Counted from the first letter of the stretch, positions 1-9,815 are shown. The stretch is DNA of 64,000 bases from CAYULW01 sp964445815 (GCA_964445815.1 CAYULW010000002.1:1-64000); one strand, 5' to 3'. A program made the numbers and translations. Notes: generated from the letters alone by a model not told the origin.

Positions 1-3000
1 ATGGAATAGCTGATATTATAGAAGCAGGAGGGGTTGATGTTGATGGAAATGGAGTGGTAGATGGTGCTTTTACTGATACGGACGGAGATGGCTGGTCAGA
101 TGTTTTTGACTCTGATGATGGAGGAACAGCTCTAACCGATGGTGATGAAGATGGAGATGGTTTAGAAAATAGAATTGATATCGATTCTGATGATGATGGA
201 ATTATTGATATCATTGAGTCTCAACCCTCCGGTACTTTAATTACACCGACAGGTTTAGATGATGATGCAGATGGAATAGACAATGCTTTTGACCCGAACA
301 GTGGCAATACACTTACTGATCCTGAAAATACAGATGGAACAGACAACCCTGATTATTTAGATACGGATACGGATAATGATGGAGACAGTGATTTATTAGA
401 AGGCTGGGATACCGATAATGATGGAGTAGCAGATACTTCGCCTGCCGGATCGGATTCTGATAATGATGGTTTGGATGATAATTTTGACAATATTGTTGGA
501 CCGAATAATACAACCAATGTAACTAATAGTGGGCAAACTTCAGCCTCTTTCCCAAACTTAGATATCATCGGAACCTCTGAGCTAGATTGGAGAGAGGACA
601 AAGATTTTGATGGAGACGGAATTGTCGATTCAGATGATATTGATGACGATAACGATGGAATCTTAGATGTTGATGAATGTCAAGGTAGTGTGATTTTTGA
701 AGGGGGATTCGAGGGAATTCCAGGTGTAAATAATTTAAATGCAAATAACCTTGGGGTTTCAATAGCCCCTTGGGTTTTAACTTCAGGAGGAACTAATGTA
801 ATCGCTGTAGATGGTCCCGGTGGCGGGTCATACGGTATAGGAGGACCTGAATTTGATGCAAGAGGAGATGCAGGTAATTATTTTGATATAAATGGCTCTG
901 GTCAGATTTATCAAACGTTTACAATTTCAGGTACTTCGCAAGTGTTTTATGAAGGATATTTCTCTGCTAGGGACGGAGGTACAGGGAATGGGGAAATTGA
1001 AATATTGGCAGGAACAGGAGTTGCTGGAGCTGTTCAAGCTTCTTCAGGCACAATTACAACAAGTGATAATACAGCTTGGACATATACTTCAGATACAGTA
1101 ACCTTAGCTGCAGGAACTTATTCATTTGTTGTAACTATGGATAATCCTTTAAATTTTGATGAGGGTGGAATTTCAATTATATGTGATACAGACAATGATA
1201 ACATTCCGGATCAATTTGATTTAGATAGTGATGGCGATGGTATTCCTGATATTGTTGAGGCAGGTGGTGTTGATGTTGATGGAAATGGAATAGTAGATGA
1301 TGAAACGGATACGGATGGAGATGGATGGGCAGATACCTTTGACCCTTCTGATGGTGGAACAGAGTTAGCCGATCCGGATACAGATGGTGATGGCTTAGAA
1401 AATCGAATAGACATCGATGCTGATGATGACGGCATTGTGGACATTATTGAGTCACAGGCTTCAGGAGTTTTGATCAGTCCAAGTGGAACGGATAGCGACG
1501 GCGATGGAATTGATGATAATTTTGATCCTGATGAGGGCAATAGTTTAACCGTTCCGGTAGATACAGAAAACGATGGAACTCCTGATTATATCGATACCAA
1601 TTCAGATGATGATGGACAGGCTGATGCAATAGAAGGCTGGGATACGGATAATGACGGAACAGCAGATACTACTCCCACAGGTAGTGATTCGGATAATGAT
1701 GGCTTAGATGACGCATACGATGATGTTGTGGGGCTCAATAATACAACAAACATTACCAACGGCGGTCAGTCTTCAGGTTCATTCCCTAATCTGGATCAAG
1801 GGAGTACTGCTGAAAGAGATTGGAGAGAAATCAATGATAAAGATGGAGATGGAGTAGCCGATGAATTTGATATCGATGATGATAATGATGGGATATTGGA
1901 TGTGGATGAATCTGATGTTACCGATTCAGATGGTGATGGAATTCCAAACTCTTGTGATTTAGATTCTGATGATGACGGTATTGCAGACATCATTGAGGCC
2001 GGAGGAGTTGATGCAGATGGTGACGGTAGAGTGGACGATGATACCGATACCGACGGTGATGGATGGGCAGATACTTTTGATTCAGATGACGGGGGTACAG
2101 CTTTGGCAGATAATGATTCTGACGGCGATGGATTTGAAAACAGAATAGATATCGACTCTGACAGTGATGGATTATTGGATAACTTAGAAGGACAGACAAC
2201 ACTAGGTTATAGAGCACCGGATAATACAGATATAGATGGTGACGGATGGGATGATGAATACGATGGCAATGTAGATGGAGGTTCAAATGGAACACCAATT
2301 ACTTTGAGCAATAATGATGGAGCAGGAGAGCCCGATTATTTAGACAGTGATTCCGATGGTGATGGATCACCCGATTATACAGAAGGCTTCGATGATGATG
2401 AAGATGCTGATGCTTTGAATGATATTATAGCAAGAACTGTCCAATTTGTTTTAGATGGAGGAAATGCCTTGTTTTATGTTGTGGCATTAGACTCAGACTT
2501 TGATGGCATTCCTAATTTTATGGAAGACGATGATGTTGATAATATACCCAACTTCTTAGATCCGGATGAGTCTGAATACCACGATACAGATAATGATGGT
2601 TTAGTTGACCTTTATGATCCGGATAATGGCGGAACCACTGCAAGCCCGCCTGATACGGATGGAGATGGAGAATATGACTTTAGAGATACAGATGATGCCA
2701 CAGGTGGTTTACCAATCGAGCTTTTGTTTTTCGATGCAGTAAAACATGAAAGTTCGGTACGATTGGATTGGGAAACAGAAACAGAAATCAATAATGACTA
2801 TTTTGAAATTCAGAAATTAGATGAGCAAGGCCATTTTCAGACCATAGCAAGAGTAAATGGTGCAGGGAATTCTAACGAAAGAAGACATTATAGAAGCTTT
2901 GATCATTATCCATATACCGGAGAGAATTACTATCGCTTAAAACAAGTGGATTTTGATGGAAAGAGCTCTGTATCTCAAGTCAAATTGGTGAAGTTTGATC

Positions 3001-3266
3001 GTTCCGTTCTTGATGTAGTTATTTATCCAAATCCAACACGAGGAGAACAATTATTCATACAGTTTAGAACAATAGAAGCAGGAGACTATACAATTGAAAT
3101 TTTCAGTAATATAGGAGATTTGATAATGAAGCAATCGATTACAATAGATGGTGAACATGTTCTCAATAAAAATATTTTGGAAAACATTACACTTGCAAAA
3201 GGTGTTTATTTCCTTAAAATAGAGAGCGAAGGAAGTAGTGAACATCTACGCTTTGTCGTTCAATAA
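1..3266 (+). CDS. Secreted TSP3-type calcium-binding repeat protein with T9SS sorting tail (5' end outside window)
   Basis: The frame is open from the first bases of the window, so only the C-terminal ~1,087 residues are present. Most of the protein is Asp/Asn/Gly-rich thrombospondin type 3-like repeats (DxDxDG units that normally bind calcium). They form modules of about 240 residues that recur (about 1-680, 1185-1910 and a diverged copy 1911-2480) with phrases such as EGWDTDNDG repeated almost unchanged. A Gly-rich segment (about 680-1180) that looks like a beta-sandwich binding domain interrupts them. A fibronectin-like domain (about 2720-3000) precedes a type A T9SS C-terminal signal (about 3010-3266, with YPNPTRG and KGVYFLKI). 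In Bacteroidota this tail directs export through the type IX system and cell-surface anchoring. Adhesion or matrix function is inference; the N-terminal domains are unseen. Confidence 0.9.
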   Translation, partial: GIADIIEAGGVDVDGNGVVDGAFTDTDGDGWSDVFDSDDGGTALTDGDEDGDGLENRIDIDSDDDGIIDIIESQPSGTLITPTGLDDDADGIDNAFDPNSGNTLTDPENTDGTDNPDYLDTDTDNDGDSDLLEGWDTDNDGVADTSPAGSDSDNDGLDDNFDNIVGPNNTTNVTNSGQTSASFPNLDIIGTSELDWREDKDFDGDGIVDSDDIDDDNDGILDVDECQGSVIFEGGFEGIPGVNNLNANNLGVSIAPWVLTSGGTNVIAVDGPGGGSYGIGGPEFDARGDAGNYFDINGSGQIYQTFTISGTSQVFYEGYFSARDGGTGNGEIEILAGTGVAGAVQASSGTITTSDNTAWTYTSDTVTLAAGTYSFVVTMDNPLNFDEGGISIICDTDNDNIPDQFDLDSDGDGIPDIVEAGGVDVDGNGIVDDETDTDGDGWADTFDPSDGGTELADPDTDGDGLENRIDIDADDDGIVDIIESQASGVLISPSGTDSDGDGIDDNFDPDEGNSLTVPVDTENDGTPDYIDTNSDDDGQADAIEGWDTDNDGTADTTPTGSDSDNDGLDDAYDDVVGLNNTTNITNGGQSSGSFPNLDQGSTAERDWREINDKDGDGVADEFDIDDDNDGILDVDESDVTDSDGDGIPNSCDLDSDDDGIADIIEAGGVDADGDGRVDDDTDTDGDGWADTFDSDDGGTALADNDSDGDGFENRIDIDSDSDGLLDNLEGQTTLGYRAPDNTDIDGDGWDDEYDGNVDGGSNGTPITLSNNDGAGEPDYLDSDSDGDGSPDYTEGFDDDEDADALNDIIARTVQFVLDGGNALFYVVALDSDFDGIPNFMEDDDVDNIPNFLDPDESEYHDTDNDGLVDLYDPDNGGTTASPPDTDGDGEYDFRDTDDATGGLPIELLFFDAVKHESSVRLDWETETEINNDYFEIQKLDEQGHFQTIARVNGAGNSNERRHYRSFDHYPYTGENYYRLKQVDFDGKSSVSQVKLVKFDRSVLDVVIYPNPTRGEQLFIQFRTIEAGDYTIEIFSNIGDLIMKQSITIDGEHVLNKNILENITLAKGVYFLKIESEGSSEHLRFVVQ

Positions 3267-3275
3267 GATCTTTTA

Positions 3276-3872
3276 TCAATTCAGACTGGGGTCTTCAGGA
3301 AAGTTAGCCATAACAGCAATTTCTTGCTTGGCCTCTTTTAAGATGCTGTTCCATAAGCTCAGTCCTTCATTGTTGAGTATTTTCTGCTTTTTCAAACTCT
3401 CAATGATCCATGAATTTTGTTTGATCTCTTCAGTCAGTTGATTTTTTCCCCAACCGGAATAGCCTAGAATGAATTGAATGTCAGAGGCTTTGATCTTTTG
3501 CTTTTTTATGAGTTGTTTCAGAACATCAAAATCTCCATCCCAGTAAAGGTCTCTGGTAATATGCTTGGCTCCCGGAAGCATATCGGGAATACGGTGCAGA
3601 TAAAACAGGTTTTGTGCTTCAACAGGACCACCAAGATAAACTTTGGCTTCAAAATCTTTAAATTCCGGCAATACTTCTCCAATGTTTAAGTCAAGCAAGT
3701 GATTGATAATGAATCCGACCGAACCTTCTTCTTGATCATGTTGAGCCAATAAAACAACTGAACGCTTAAAATAAGGATCTTCCATAAAAGGTTCGGCGAT
3801 CAACAACCTTCCTCTTTCAGGCTCAAGATGATTCAGTTCAGAAATGGAGTGTTTAAAAGGATATAAATTCAT
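3276..3872 (-). CDS. yqgE: YqgE/AlgH family protein
   Basis: The product (198 aa from the chosen start) has the family signature: a leader with GRLLIAEPFM, then DPYFKRSVVLL, GFIINH, VYLGGPV and GYSGWGKNQL. These define the YqgE/AlgH (UPF0301) fold, a small cytosolic protein of unclear biochemical role. Earlier in-frame ATGs exist (3911 and 3953), but 3872 (MNLYPF...) gives the usual length and avoids the divergent gene at 3933. It converges tail-to-tail with the T9SS repeat protein with only 9 bp between the stop codons. The family call is firm; the start is less sure. Confidence 0.93.
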   Translation of the reverse strand: MNLYPFKHSISELNHLEPERGRLLIAEPFMEDPYFKRSVVLLAQHDQEEGSVGFIINHLLDLNIGEVLPEFKDFEAKVYLGGPVEAQNLFYLHRIPDMLPGAKHITRDLYWDGDFDVLKQLIKKQKIKASDIQFILGYSGWGKNQLTEEIKQNSWIIESLKKQKILNNEGLSLWNSILKEAKQEIAVMANFPEDPSLN

Positions 3873-3932
3873 TCCAATCAAATATAGGATTTCTCTATTT
3901 TTATGTTTCATTAATCGTCTAAATTCTAAAAG

Positions 3933-5684
3933 TTGATCAAAAAAAACTGGCAAGCACTTGTCATTTGTCTTTCTGCCATGCTGATCTACTCAAATACCTT
4001 TAATCACGGATTTGTATTAGACGATGATGTGGTCTATCTGAAAAATAGTTTTGTTCAAAAAGGATTCGGCGGTTTAACAGATATATTTTCTCATGGATTC
4101 CTTTATGGATTTAATCAACGGAACGATCAGTCTTATAGACCGTTGGTATTGGCCAACTTTGCCATAGAGCATCAGATTTTTGGCAATAATCCCAAAGCAC
4201 ATCATGTCATTGGTGTATTGATTTACAGTTTGGTTTGTTTGATCTTGTACCAATTTCTCTTGCTTTTGTTTCGAGATCAATCTCCATGGCTGGCCTTTTG
4301 GATGGCCTTACTTTTTGCGGTGCACCCCATTCATACAGAAGTGGTGGCTAACATAAAAGGCAGAGATGAATTACTTCACGCTCTCTTTTTATTGCTGAGT
4401 CTAAAATTTTTACTCATTTCGGTAGATCGGTCTCGAAGTAAAGAACTGTGCTATGCTTTATGCTTTCTGTTCTTGGCCCTTTTGTGTAAAGAGATGGCCA
4501 TTACTGTCCTGGGACTTGTCCCACTTGTATTATTTGTTTTTAGAAAAATGGATATCCAATCAAGCCTGACCAAAACTTCATATTTCCTTATTCCTTTAAC
4601 TGTTTATTTTTTACTTAGAAAAAGCGTTTTAGATGATTTGGCATTTGAAGATCAAATGACGGTGATTAACAATTCGCTGGCTGCGGCTCATAATTGGCAA
4701 GAGCACTTGGCCAGTGGAATGCTCATTTTAATGAAATACCTTCAGCTAATCATCTTTCCTAAAGACTTGGCTTGGGATTACAGTATACCTTACTTTAGAA
4801 TAGTCGGCTTAAGCGATCCAAGGGCATTAATTTCAACCATATTGGTTTTAGTTAGTATCGTTTATGCAATATATATGGTGTTTAAGAAGAGAAGCCATAT
4901 TGCCACAGGCTGGTTGTTTTTCATCATCAGTTTTTCAATTGTCTCTAACTTTTTTATTCTCATTGGTTGTACACTTGGTGAACGCTTTTTATTTTTTTCA
5001 TCCATAGGATTGTTTATGGCCATTGGCTTTTTAATCAAGGCTATAGTAGAGAATGGATTTGCAATAAAAAAAGCCAAGCTCAAAAGAATGAACTATTTAC
5101 CATTGGTTCCTTTGATATTTTTGAGTTTTAAAACCATTGAACGCAATAAAGATTGGGCATCCAATGATACCTTGTTTAAGGCCGGAATGGAAGTGACACC
5201 TAATAATTCGCGTGCTGTGGCGGCTTATGCCTCTATCTTTCGGGCGGAAGCAGAAGCATCACCAAATCCGCAAATAAAACAGCGGCAATTTCTTGAGGCA
5301 ATCAAGTGGTACGAGCAGAGTTTAAAATTATACGATCAAGTAGCAGATACCTGGTATAATCTGGGCGTATCCTACATGGGTGTTGCACAGCAAGAGAAAG
5401 CCAAGTTTGCTTTTGAGCAGGCATTAAGCATTGATGATCGACACATTAATGCTCTCAATAATCTCGGAGTAATCCACTTTCAAAACAAGGACTTTCAATC
5501 GGCATTGACTTACTTCGAGCGTTGCTTAAAGGTAAATGCGCAATTTGCCAGTGCTCATGCCAATCTGGGAGCAGTGTTTCACAATCTTGGTCAATACGAT
5601 AAAGCAAGACTTTATTACAATCAGGCTTTACAGCTCAATCCTAAGGATCAAAATACACGAATAAACCTTTCTAAATTACAATAA
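3933..5684 (+). CDS. TMTC-like GT-C membrane glycosyltransferase with C-terminal TPRs
   Basis: 583 aa. The N-terminal ~390 residues hold about ten hydrophobic helices. The first periplasmic loop carries an acidic FVLDDD motif, and a later one has HPIHTEVVANIKGRDELL, the hallmark of the TMTC/O-mannosyltransferase-like GT-C group; LCKEMAITVLGL follows. The C-terminal third (about 430-583) is made of tetratricopeptide repeats (WYNLGVSYMG, ALNNLGVIHF, AHANLGAVFH). It probably transfers a sugar from a lipid carrier to protein at the outer face of the inner membrane; the acceptor is unknown. The only start that keeps the first helix is TTG at 3933, just after an in-frame stop; ATG 3978 would remove most of that helix. 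A paralogue lies at 29583-31556 on the other strand. Confidence 0.82.
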   Translation: MIKKNWQALVICLSAMLIYSNTFNHGFVLDDDVVYLKNSFVQKGFGGLTDIFSHGFLYGFNQRNDQSYRPLVLANFAIEHQIFGNNPKAHHVIGVLIYSLVCLILYQFLLLLFRDQSPWLAFWMALLFAVHPIHTEVVANIKGRDELLHALFLLLSLKFLLISVDRSRSKELCYALCFLFLALLCKEMAITVLGLVPLVLFVFRKMDIQSSLTKTSYFLIPLTVYFLLRKSVLDDLAFEDQMTVINNSLAAAHNWQEHLASGMLILMKYLQLIIFPKDLAWDYSIPYFRIVGLSDPRALISTILVLVSIVYAIYMVFKKRSHIATGWLFFIISFSIVSNFFILIGCTLGERFLFFSSIGLFMAIGFLIKAIVENGFAIKKAKLKRMNYLPLVPLIFLSFKTIERNKDWASNDTLFKAGMEVTPNNSRAVAAYASIFRAEAEASPNPQIKQRQFLEAIKWYEQSLKLYDQVADTWYNLGVSYMGVAQQEKAKFAFEQALSIDDRHINALNNLGVIHFQNKDFQSALTYFERCLKVNAQFASAHANLGAVFHNLGQYDKARLYYNQALQLNPKDQNTRINLSKLQ

Positions 5685-5774
5685 GACACTTTTCATCTTA
5701 ATCTGTAGATTAAAAATGGAAAAAGACGAGGAATGTCATTAAGAGTATAGTTAATTTGGCCTTAAAATCGAGTA

Positions 5775-6962
5775 GTGAAACCACAAACGATAAAATGGAT
5801 AGACAGAAGGGTGGGAACCCTGTTATGTTGGTTTTTTAGTGTCTTTACTCGATTTGTTCGGCCTTCAAATAAAGCCACCCAAAAGCTTCTTTTTATTAAA
5901 CTGATAGAACAAGGTGCCTCTGTATTGGCTTATACAGCTCTGAAAGATGCGGTTAATAAATATGGTCGGGATAATGTATACTTTTTAGTGTTTAAAGAAA
6001 ACAGGCCAATACTTGATCTCTTGAATATCTTAAAAGAAGAGAACATAATAGAAATAGATCAAGATACCTTTTCCGGATTTATTGCTGACCTTATTCGTGC
6101 CATTCTTCAACTAAGACGCTTGCGAATTGACAGCTGTGTCGACATGGAGTTTTTCTCCCGTGCTTCTGCAATAATTGCCTATTTAAGTGGCGCAAAAAAA
6201 AGAGTGGGTTTGCACAGCTTTACAAGTGAGCACCCTTATCGGGGTGCATTGATCACGCATAAAATTCATTATAATCCGTATGTGCATGTTTCAGCCTATT
6301 ATAAAATGCTTGTTGCTGCATTAGAAGAAGAGCCTTTAAATGAACCTCGTTTGAAAACACCGATAAATGATTTCAAAACGGAGTTGCCAAGAATTAAGCT
6401 TTCAGATGATTTAAAACAAAGAGTCATTCAGCAATTGGGAATAGACCCATCGAGAAAGATTATTTTGCTCAATCCCAATGCCAGTGACATGTTACCACTG
6501 AGAAAATGGCCTTTAGAGCAGTTTAAACGCCTTCTTGATATGTTGCTAAGCCATTATCCCGATGCTCAAATTGCATTTACGGGGGTCGAAGCAGAGCGAC
6601 AAAATATTGAAACGCTGATTAAGGGCATCAATTCCGATTTGATCATCAATGCCGCGGGTCGTACGACCTTAGATGAGTTAATGGCCTTGTATGATATTTC
6701 TAATGTCTTAGTCACTAATGATAGTGGCCCCGCGCATTTTGCCTCTATGTTTAATACGAATGTGGTGGTCTTATTTGGGCCTGAAACACCTCGATTATTT
6801 GCACCAAAAGGAGAACACATACACATTGTATATAAAGAATTGGCTTGCAGTCCATGTGTGAATGTTTTTAATCATCGTTTTTCACCCTGTAAAGACAATG
6901 TATGCATGAAAACCATAACAGCAGAAGAAGTATTTAAAACGGTTAAAAAAATAGTAAAATGA
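5775..6962 (+). CDS. Glycosyltransferase family 9 (heptosyltransferase-like)
   Basis: 395 aa. The GT9 fold (ADP-heptose:LPS heptosyltransferase type) is shown by the N-terminal KLLFIKLIEQG segment, the central LLNPNASDMLPLRKWP motif and the C-terminal nucleotide-sugar site TNDSGPAHFASMF followed by VVLFGPETPRLFAP. A Cys-rich stretch near the end (CSPCVN...CKDNVC) is also seen in other GT9 proteins. A role in LPS or other surface glycan assembly at the cytosolic face is inferred from the family; the sugar is unknown. The start is GTG at 5775, the first usable start in frame. Its stop overlaps the pdxH start by 4 bp (ATGA), so the two are translationally coupled. Confidence 0.87.
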   Translation: MKPQTIKWIDRRVGTLLCWFFSVFTRFVRPSNKATQKLLFIKLIEQGASVLAYTALKDAVNKYGRDNVYFLVFKENRPILDLLNILKEENIIEIDQDTFSGFIADLIRAILQLRRLRIDSCVDMEFFSRASAIIAYLSGAKKRVGLHSFTSEHPYRGALITHKIHYNPYVHVSAYYKMLVAALEEEPLNEPRLKTPINDFKTELPRIKLSDDLKQRVIQQLGIDPSRKIILLNPNASDMLPLRKWPLEQFKRLLDMLLSHYPDAQIAFTGVEAERQNIETLIKGINSDLIINAAGRTTLDELMALYDISNVLVTNDSGPAHFASMFNTNVVVLFGPETPRLFAPKGEHIHIVYKELACSPCVNVFNHRFSPCKDNVCMKTITAEEVFKTVKKIVK

Positions 6963-7609
6963 CTAAGACAATCAGAGAACAGATGCGCGATTTGCGTCGT
7001 GATTTCACTTATGGTACATTAGACCCTAAAGAAGCGCCTTCTAACCCTTTTGATTTTCTAAAACAATGGTTGGATGAAGCGGTCCAATCTGAGTTAAAAG
7101 ATGCAAACGCCTTTATGTTATCCACGGAAAATGAGGGTTGGCCTGATGCGCGCATTTTATTAATAAGAGACATTGTAGATAATGGCTTTCATTTTTACAC
7201 CAATTACACAAGTAAAAAGGCCAAAGACATAGAACAGAATCCCAAAGCAATGGCCACTTTATTTTGGCCTGAACTAGACCGGCAAATCAGAATGCGGATA
7301 GAGTTGACCAAACTGAGCGAAACTCTATCAGATGATTATTTCACTACCAGGCCCAGAGCTAGTCAGATAGGTGCATGGGCATCAAAGCAAAGCACCGAGT
7401 TAGAAAGCAGAGCGCATCTGGAAGAACGGATCGCAGAAATTGAAAAACAATTTGAAGGGAAAGAAGTGACACGCCCTGATTTCTGGGGAGGATATTTAGC
7501 AAAAGTCATTGATTTTGAATTTTGGCAGGGCAGACCAAACCGTTTGCACGATAGAATTAAATACAACAGACAAGAAAGAAATTGGGAGATAGTGAGGCTG
7601 TATCCCTAA
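6959..7609 (+). CDS. pdxH: Pyridoxamine 5'-phosphate oxidase
   Basis: 216 aa, the usual length for PdxH. This FMN enzyme oxidises pyridoxamine or pyridoxine 5'-phosphate to pyridoxal 5'-phosphate, the last step of vitamin B6 salvage. Visible motifs are an N-terminal MRDLRRDFTYGTL, the FMN-binding RILLIRDI and FYTNYTSKKAKDI, the Q/S-rich RPRASQIGAWAS segment, and the C-terminal FWQGRPNRLHDRIKY with the substrate-binding Arg/His residues. It overlaps the preceding GT9 gene by 4 bp. Identification is very secure. Confidence 0.97.
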   Translation: MTKTIREQMRDLRRDFTYGTLDPKEAPSNPFDFLKQWLDEAVQSELKDANAFMLSTENEGWPDARILLIRDIVDNGFHFYTNYTSKKAKDIEQNPKAMATLFWPELDRQIRMRIELTKLSETLSDDYFTTRPRASQIGAWASKQSTELESRAHLEERIAEIEKQFEGKEVTRPDFWGGYLAKVIDFEFWQGRPNRLHDRIKYNRQERNWEIVRLYP

Positions 7610-7647
7610 TCAGATGGACTAAATTTGGAACAATAAAAAAGAAAAAC

Positions 7648-8040
7648 ATGGCGAAAAAAGGCGCAATGCCCAATTATGAAACGATTGATGATTATATCGC
7701 TGATCAATCAATAGAGGCACAAGAAAAGTTGCAAGAATTAAGGCGTTTGATTAAGAAAGCTGCACCAGATGCCATTGAAATGCTGAATTATAAAGTACCC
7801 TCATTTACCTTGGTGCCAAAGGGAAAAAGAGATCAACAAATAATGATGGCTGCCTACGCGAAATTCATTGGCTTTTATCCTTTTCCAACAACAATGAGTG
7901 CCTTTTCTGAAGAGCTGAAATCCTATAAACAGGGAAAGGGTTCTGTTCAGTTTCCTTTAAATCAGGACTTGCCCGGAGATTTAATTGTTCGAATGGTCAG
8001 GTTTAGAAAAGAAGAGATTCTAAAAACCTGGAATGATTAA
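7648..8040 (+). CDS. DUF1801 (YdhG-like) family protein
   Basis: About 130 aa from the ATG at 7648. The open frame runs further upstream, but those residues overlap pdxH and lack family similarity. The pattern ETIDDYIADQ, LRRLIKKAAPDAIEMLNYKVPSF, MAAYAKFIGFYPFP and the late KGSVQFPL block with R(K)EEIL match the DUF1801/YdhG fold, a small cytosolic protein of unknown or debated function (some members were called iron chaperones). It lies downstream of pdxH on the same strand and may share its transcript. Confidence 0.85.
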   Translation: MAKKGAMPNYETIDDYIADQSIEAQEKLQELRRLIKKAAPDAIEMLNYKVPSFTLVPKGKRDQQIMMAAYAKFIGFYPFPTTMSAFSEELKSYKQGKGSVQFPLNQDLPGDLIVRMVRFRKEEILKTWND

Positions 8041-8081
8041 ATACAAAAGTTTTCAAGCGATTATAGTCATTTCTTAGTTTG

Positions 8082-9311
8082 ATGTTTGAAGCCTATTTTA
8101 ATCGCTTCGGTTTTAAGCAACCTTCAGTCAATCAAGCTGTATCCCAAGATCTGCAAGCCGTTGTTGTTCTTCCTGCACATAAAGAGCAAACGCTTCTGCC
8201 CACAATTAAATCATTGATCAATGCCGGACTGAGAGACCTAAATATTGAACTTATTGTTGTGTTTAATGCTGCAGTTCAGGATCAGACAGCAGAGCAGGTG
8301 AACAGATATTCTAAAAAGGAGCTAGAAGATTTCACACATGAAGAACAACTGAGGGATAGAGTGTTTTTGCTCGATGAAAAATTGCCAAAAAAACATGCCG
8401 GTGTCGGTTTAGCAAGAAAAATAGGCATGGATGAGGCCGCCTTTCGTCTGGAGCAAGCAAATAACTTGGATGCTCCGATCATATGCTTTGATGCGGATAG
8501 TCAATGTGAGCGAAATTATTTGCAGAGTATATTGTCTCATTTTAGAGCGCATTCTTCCATTGCTTCCTGTTCCATTCATTATGAACACCCGATAGAGGGA
8601 TCTGAATTTAAGGAAGAGATTTATGAAGGAATTGCAGCCTATGAATTGCATCTAAGGTACTATGTTCTTGGCTTGGCTTATGCAGGGATGCCTTTTGCTT
8701 ATCACACCATTGGTTCGTCAATGGCAGTGAGAGCAATAGATTACATGAAGCAGGGCGGAATGAATAAACGAAAAGCGGGTGAAGATTTTTACTTTTTGCA
8801 AAAATTCATTGCCCTAGGCAAACACAATAACTTAACGGAGACTAAAGTCATTCCCTCTCCACGTGCTTCAGATCGGGTGCCTTTTGGAACGGGAAGAGCC
8901 ATAAAGGAAATGCAGGAAGGAAGTAGAGACATCCATTTATCTTATGCATGGGAAGCCTTTCAATGTTTAAAACGCTCTTTTACCGGTATAGAAGAGTGGT
9001 ATAAAGGAACTTATCGCTTTGAAAGTAGTTTGCTTTCTTTTATGGATGAACAAGTCCTGATCGATTACATCAGAAGAGCCCAAAAGAAAAGCGGCGATTT
9101 TAAGCAGTTTAGCCTGGAGTTTTTTAAGCAGTTCAATGCCTTTACTTGTTTGAAATACATGCATTTTCTGAGGGATAATTATTACCCGAATGAAGAATTG
9201 GACAAAAGTGTTCCTTTTCTGCTGGCCAATTACGGCATCAAAACAAAAGGAGAAGACATTGGAGGTCTGTTAATGCTTTGTAGAGCACTCGAACAAAAGC
9301 ATCAATTCTGA
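8082..9311 (+). CDS. Family 2-like glycosyltransferase
   Basis: About 409 aa. The N-terminal region has the GT-A features of family 2: VVLPAHKEQTLLPTIKSLINAG, then IVVFNAA, and an acidic metal-binding motif CFDADSQCERNYL. A following HYEHPIEG...AYELHLRYYVLG region and GEDFYFLQKF (an acidic ED acceptor-side motif) support a processive-type or surface glycan GT2. No transmembrane helices are evident, so it is probably cytosolic or peripheral. The track of the frame includes a TTG one codon earlier, but ATG 8082 is the natural start. It converges with the next gene, overlapping by 10 bp. Donor and acceptor are unknown. Confidence 0.8.
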   Translation: MFEAYFNRFGFKQPSVNQAVSQDLQAVVVLPAHKEQTLLPTIKSLINAGLRDLNIELIVVFNAAVQDQTAEQVNRYSKKELEDFTHEEQLRDRVFLLDEKLPKKHAGVGLARKIGMDEAAFRLEQANNLDAPIICFDADSQCERNYLQSILSHFRAHSSIASCSIHYEHPIEGSEFKEEIYEGIAAYELHLRYYVLGLAYAGMPFAYHTIGSSMAVRAIDYMKQGGMNKRKAGEDFYFLQKFIALGKHNNLTETKVIPSPRASDRVPFGTGRAIKEMQEGSRDIHLSYAWEAFQCLKRSFTGIEEWYKGTYRFESSLLSFMDEQVLIDYIRRAQKKSGDFKQFSLEFFKQFNAFTCLKYMHFLRDNYYPNEELDKSVPFLLANYGIKTKGEDIGGLLMLCRALEQKHQF

Positions 9312-9784
9312 TGCATTTTTCTCAATTCACTGAGTTGTTTATAGATGGTTTGATCTGCTGTTTTTGCGCCATGTTCGATCAATTGAAAGCACATTTGCGC
9401 TTTTGGAATTTGATAGGGATTCACCGATTCGGAACATTTTAGAATTTGATTGTTTTCCTGCTGAAGCAATTCGGCCAGAGATTGAACAGAATGGTCTAAA
9501 GAAGTATTACTTTGAAATTTCAGACGGATCACATGGTAAGATTGAGACTCAAATTGATAGGAGAGCAATTCGTTATCGGCAAAATAATTGAGGTATTCCA
9601 CTCCATCCAATACCTTTTCTAAAGTGAGGTCGCTGTATTCTTCTAAAAGAAAGGTGGCCAATACATGAGATTGGTCATTCAGAATGTTCCATTCGTATTT
9701 GTTGGTGCCGTTTTGATAGAGAAATTCTCTGAAGTCTGCATCCATCAAATCCAATTCACGGTATGTCAGGCAGCGGTATTTCAT
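9302..9784 (-). CDS. Conserved hypothetical protein (DUF6495-like)
   Basis: 160 aa, acidic and soluble, no signal peptide. It begins MKYRCLTYRELDLMDADF, then a NGTNKYEWNIL segment and LEKVLDGVEYLNYF. From memory this resembles a small Bacteroidota-specific family (I believe DUF6495) that starts MKYRxLT and contains a KVLxxVEYL motif. Function unknown. It is followed by the thioesterase gene upstream on the same strand (31 bp away), so the two may be co-transcribed. Confidence 0.75.
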   Translation of the reverse strand: MKYRCLTYRELDLMDADFREFLYQNGTNKYEWNILNDQSHVLATFLLEEYSDLTLEKVLDGVEYLNYFADNELLSYQFESQSYHVIRLKFQSNTSLDHSVQSLAELLQQENNQILKCSESVNPYQIPKAQMCFQLIEHGAKTADQTIYKQLSELRKMHQN

Positions 9785-9815
9785 GACTTTACCGCATCAA
9801 GATAGTTTTTAAAAT

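Noticed and set aside
313..2298. Antisense open frames inside the TSP3 repeat gene (Ser- or His/Tyr-rich translations)
   Set aside because: They mirror the GAT/GGA codon repetition of the plus-strand gene; low-complexity translations without family features.
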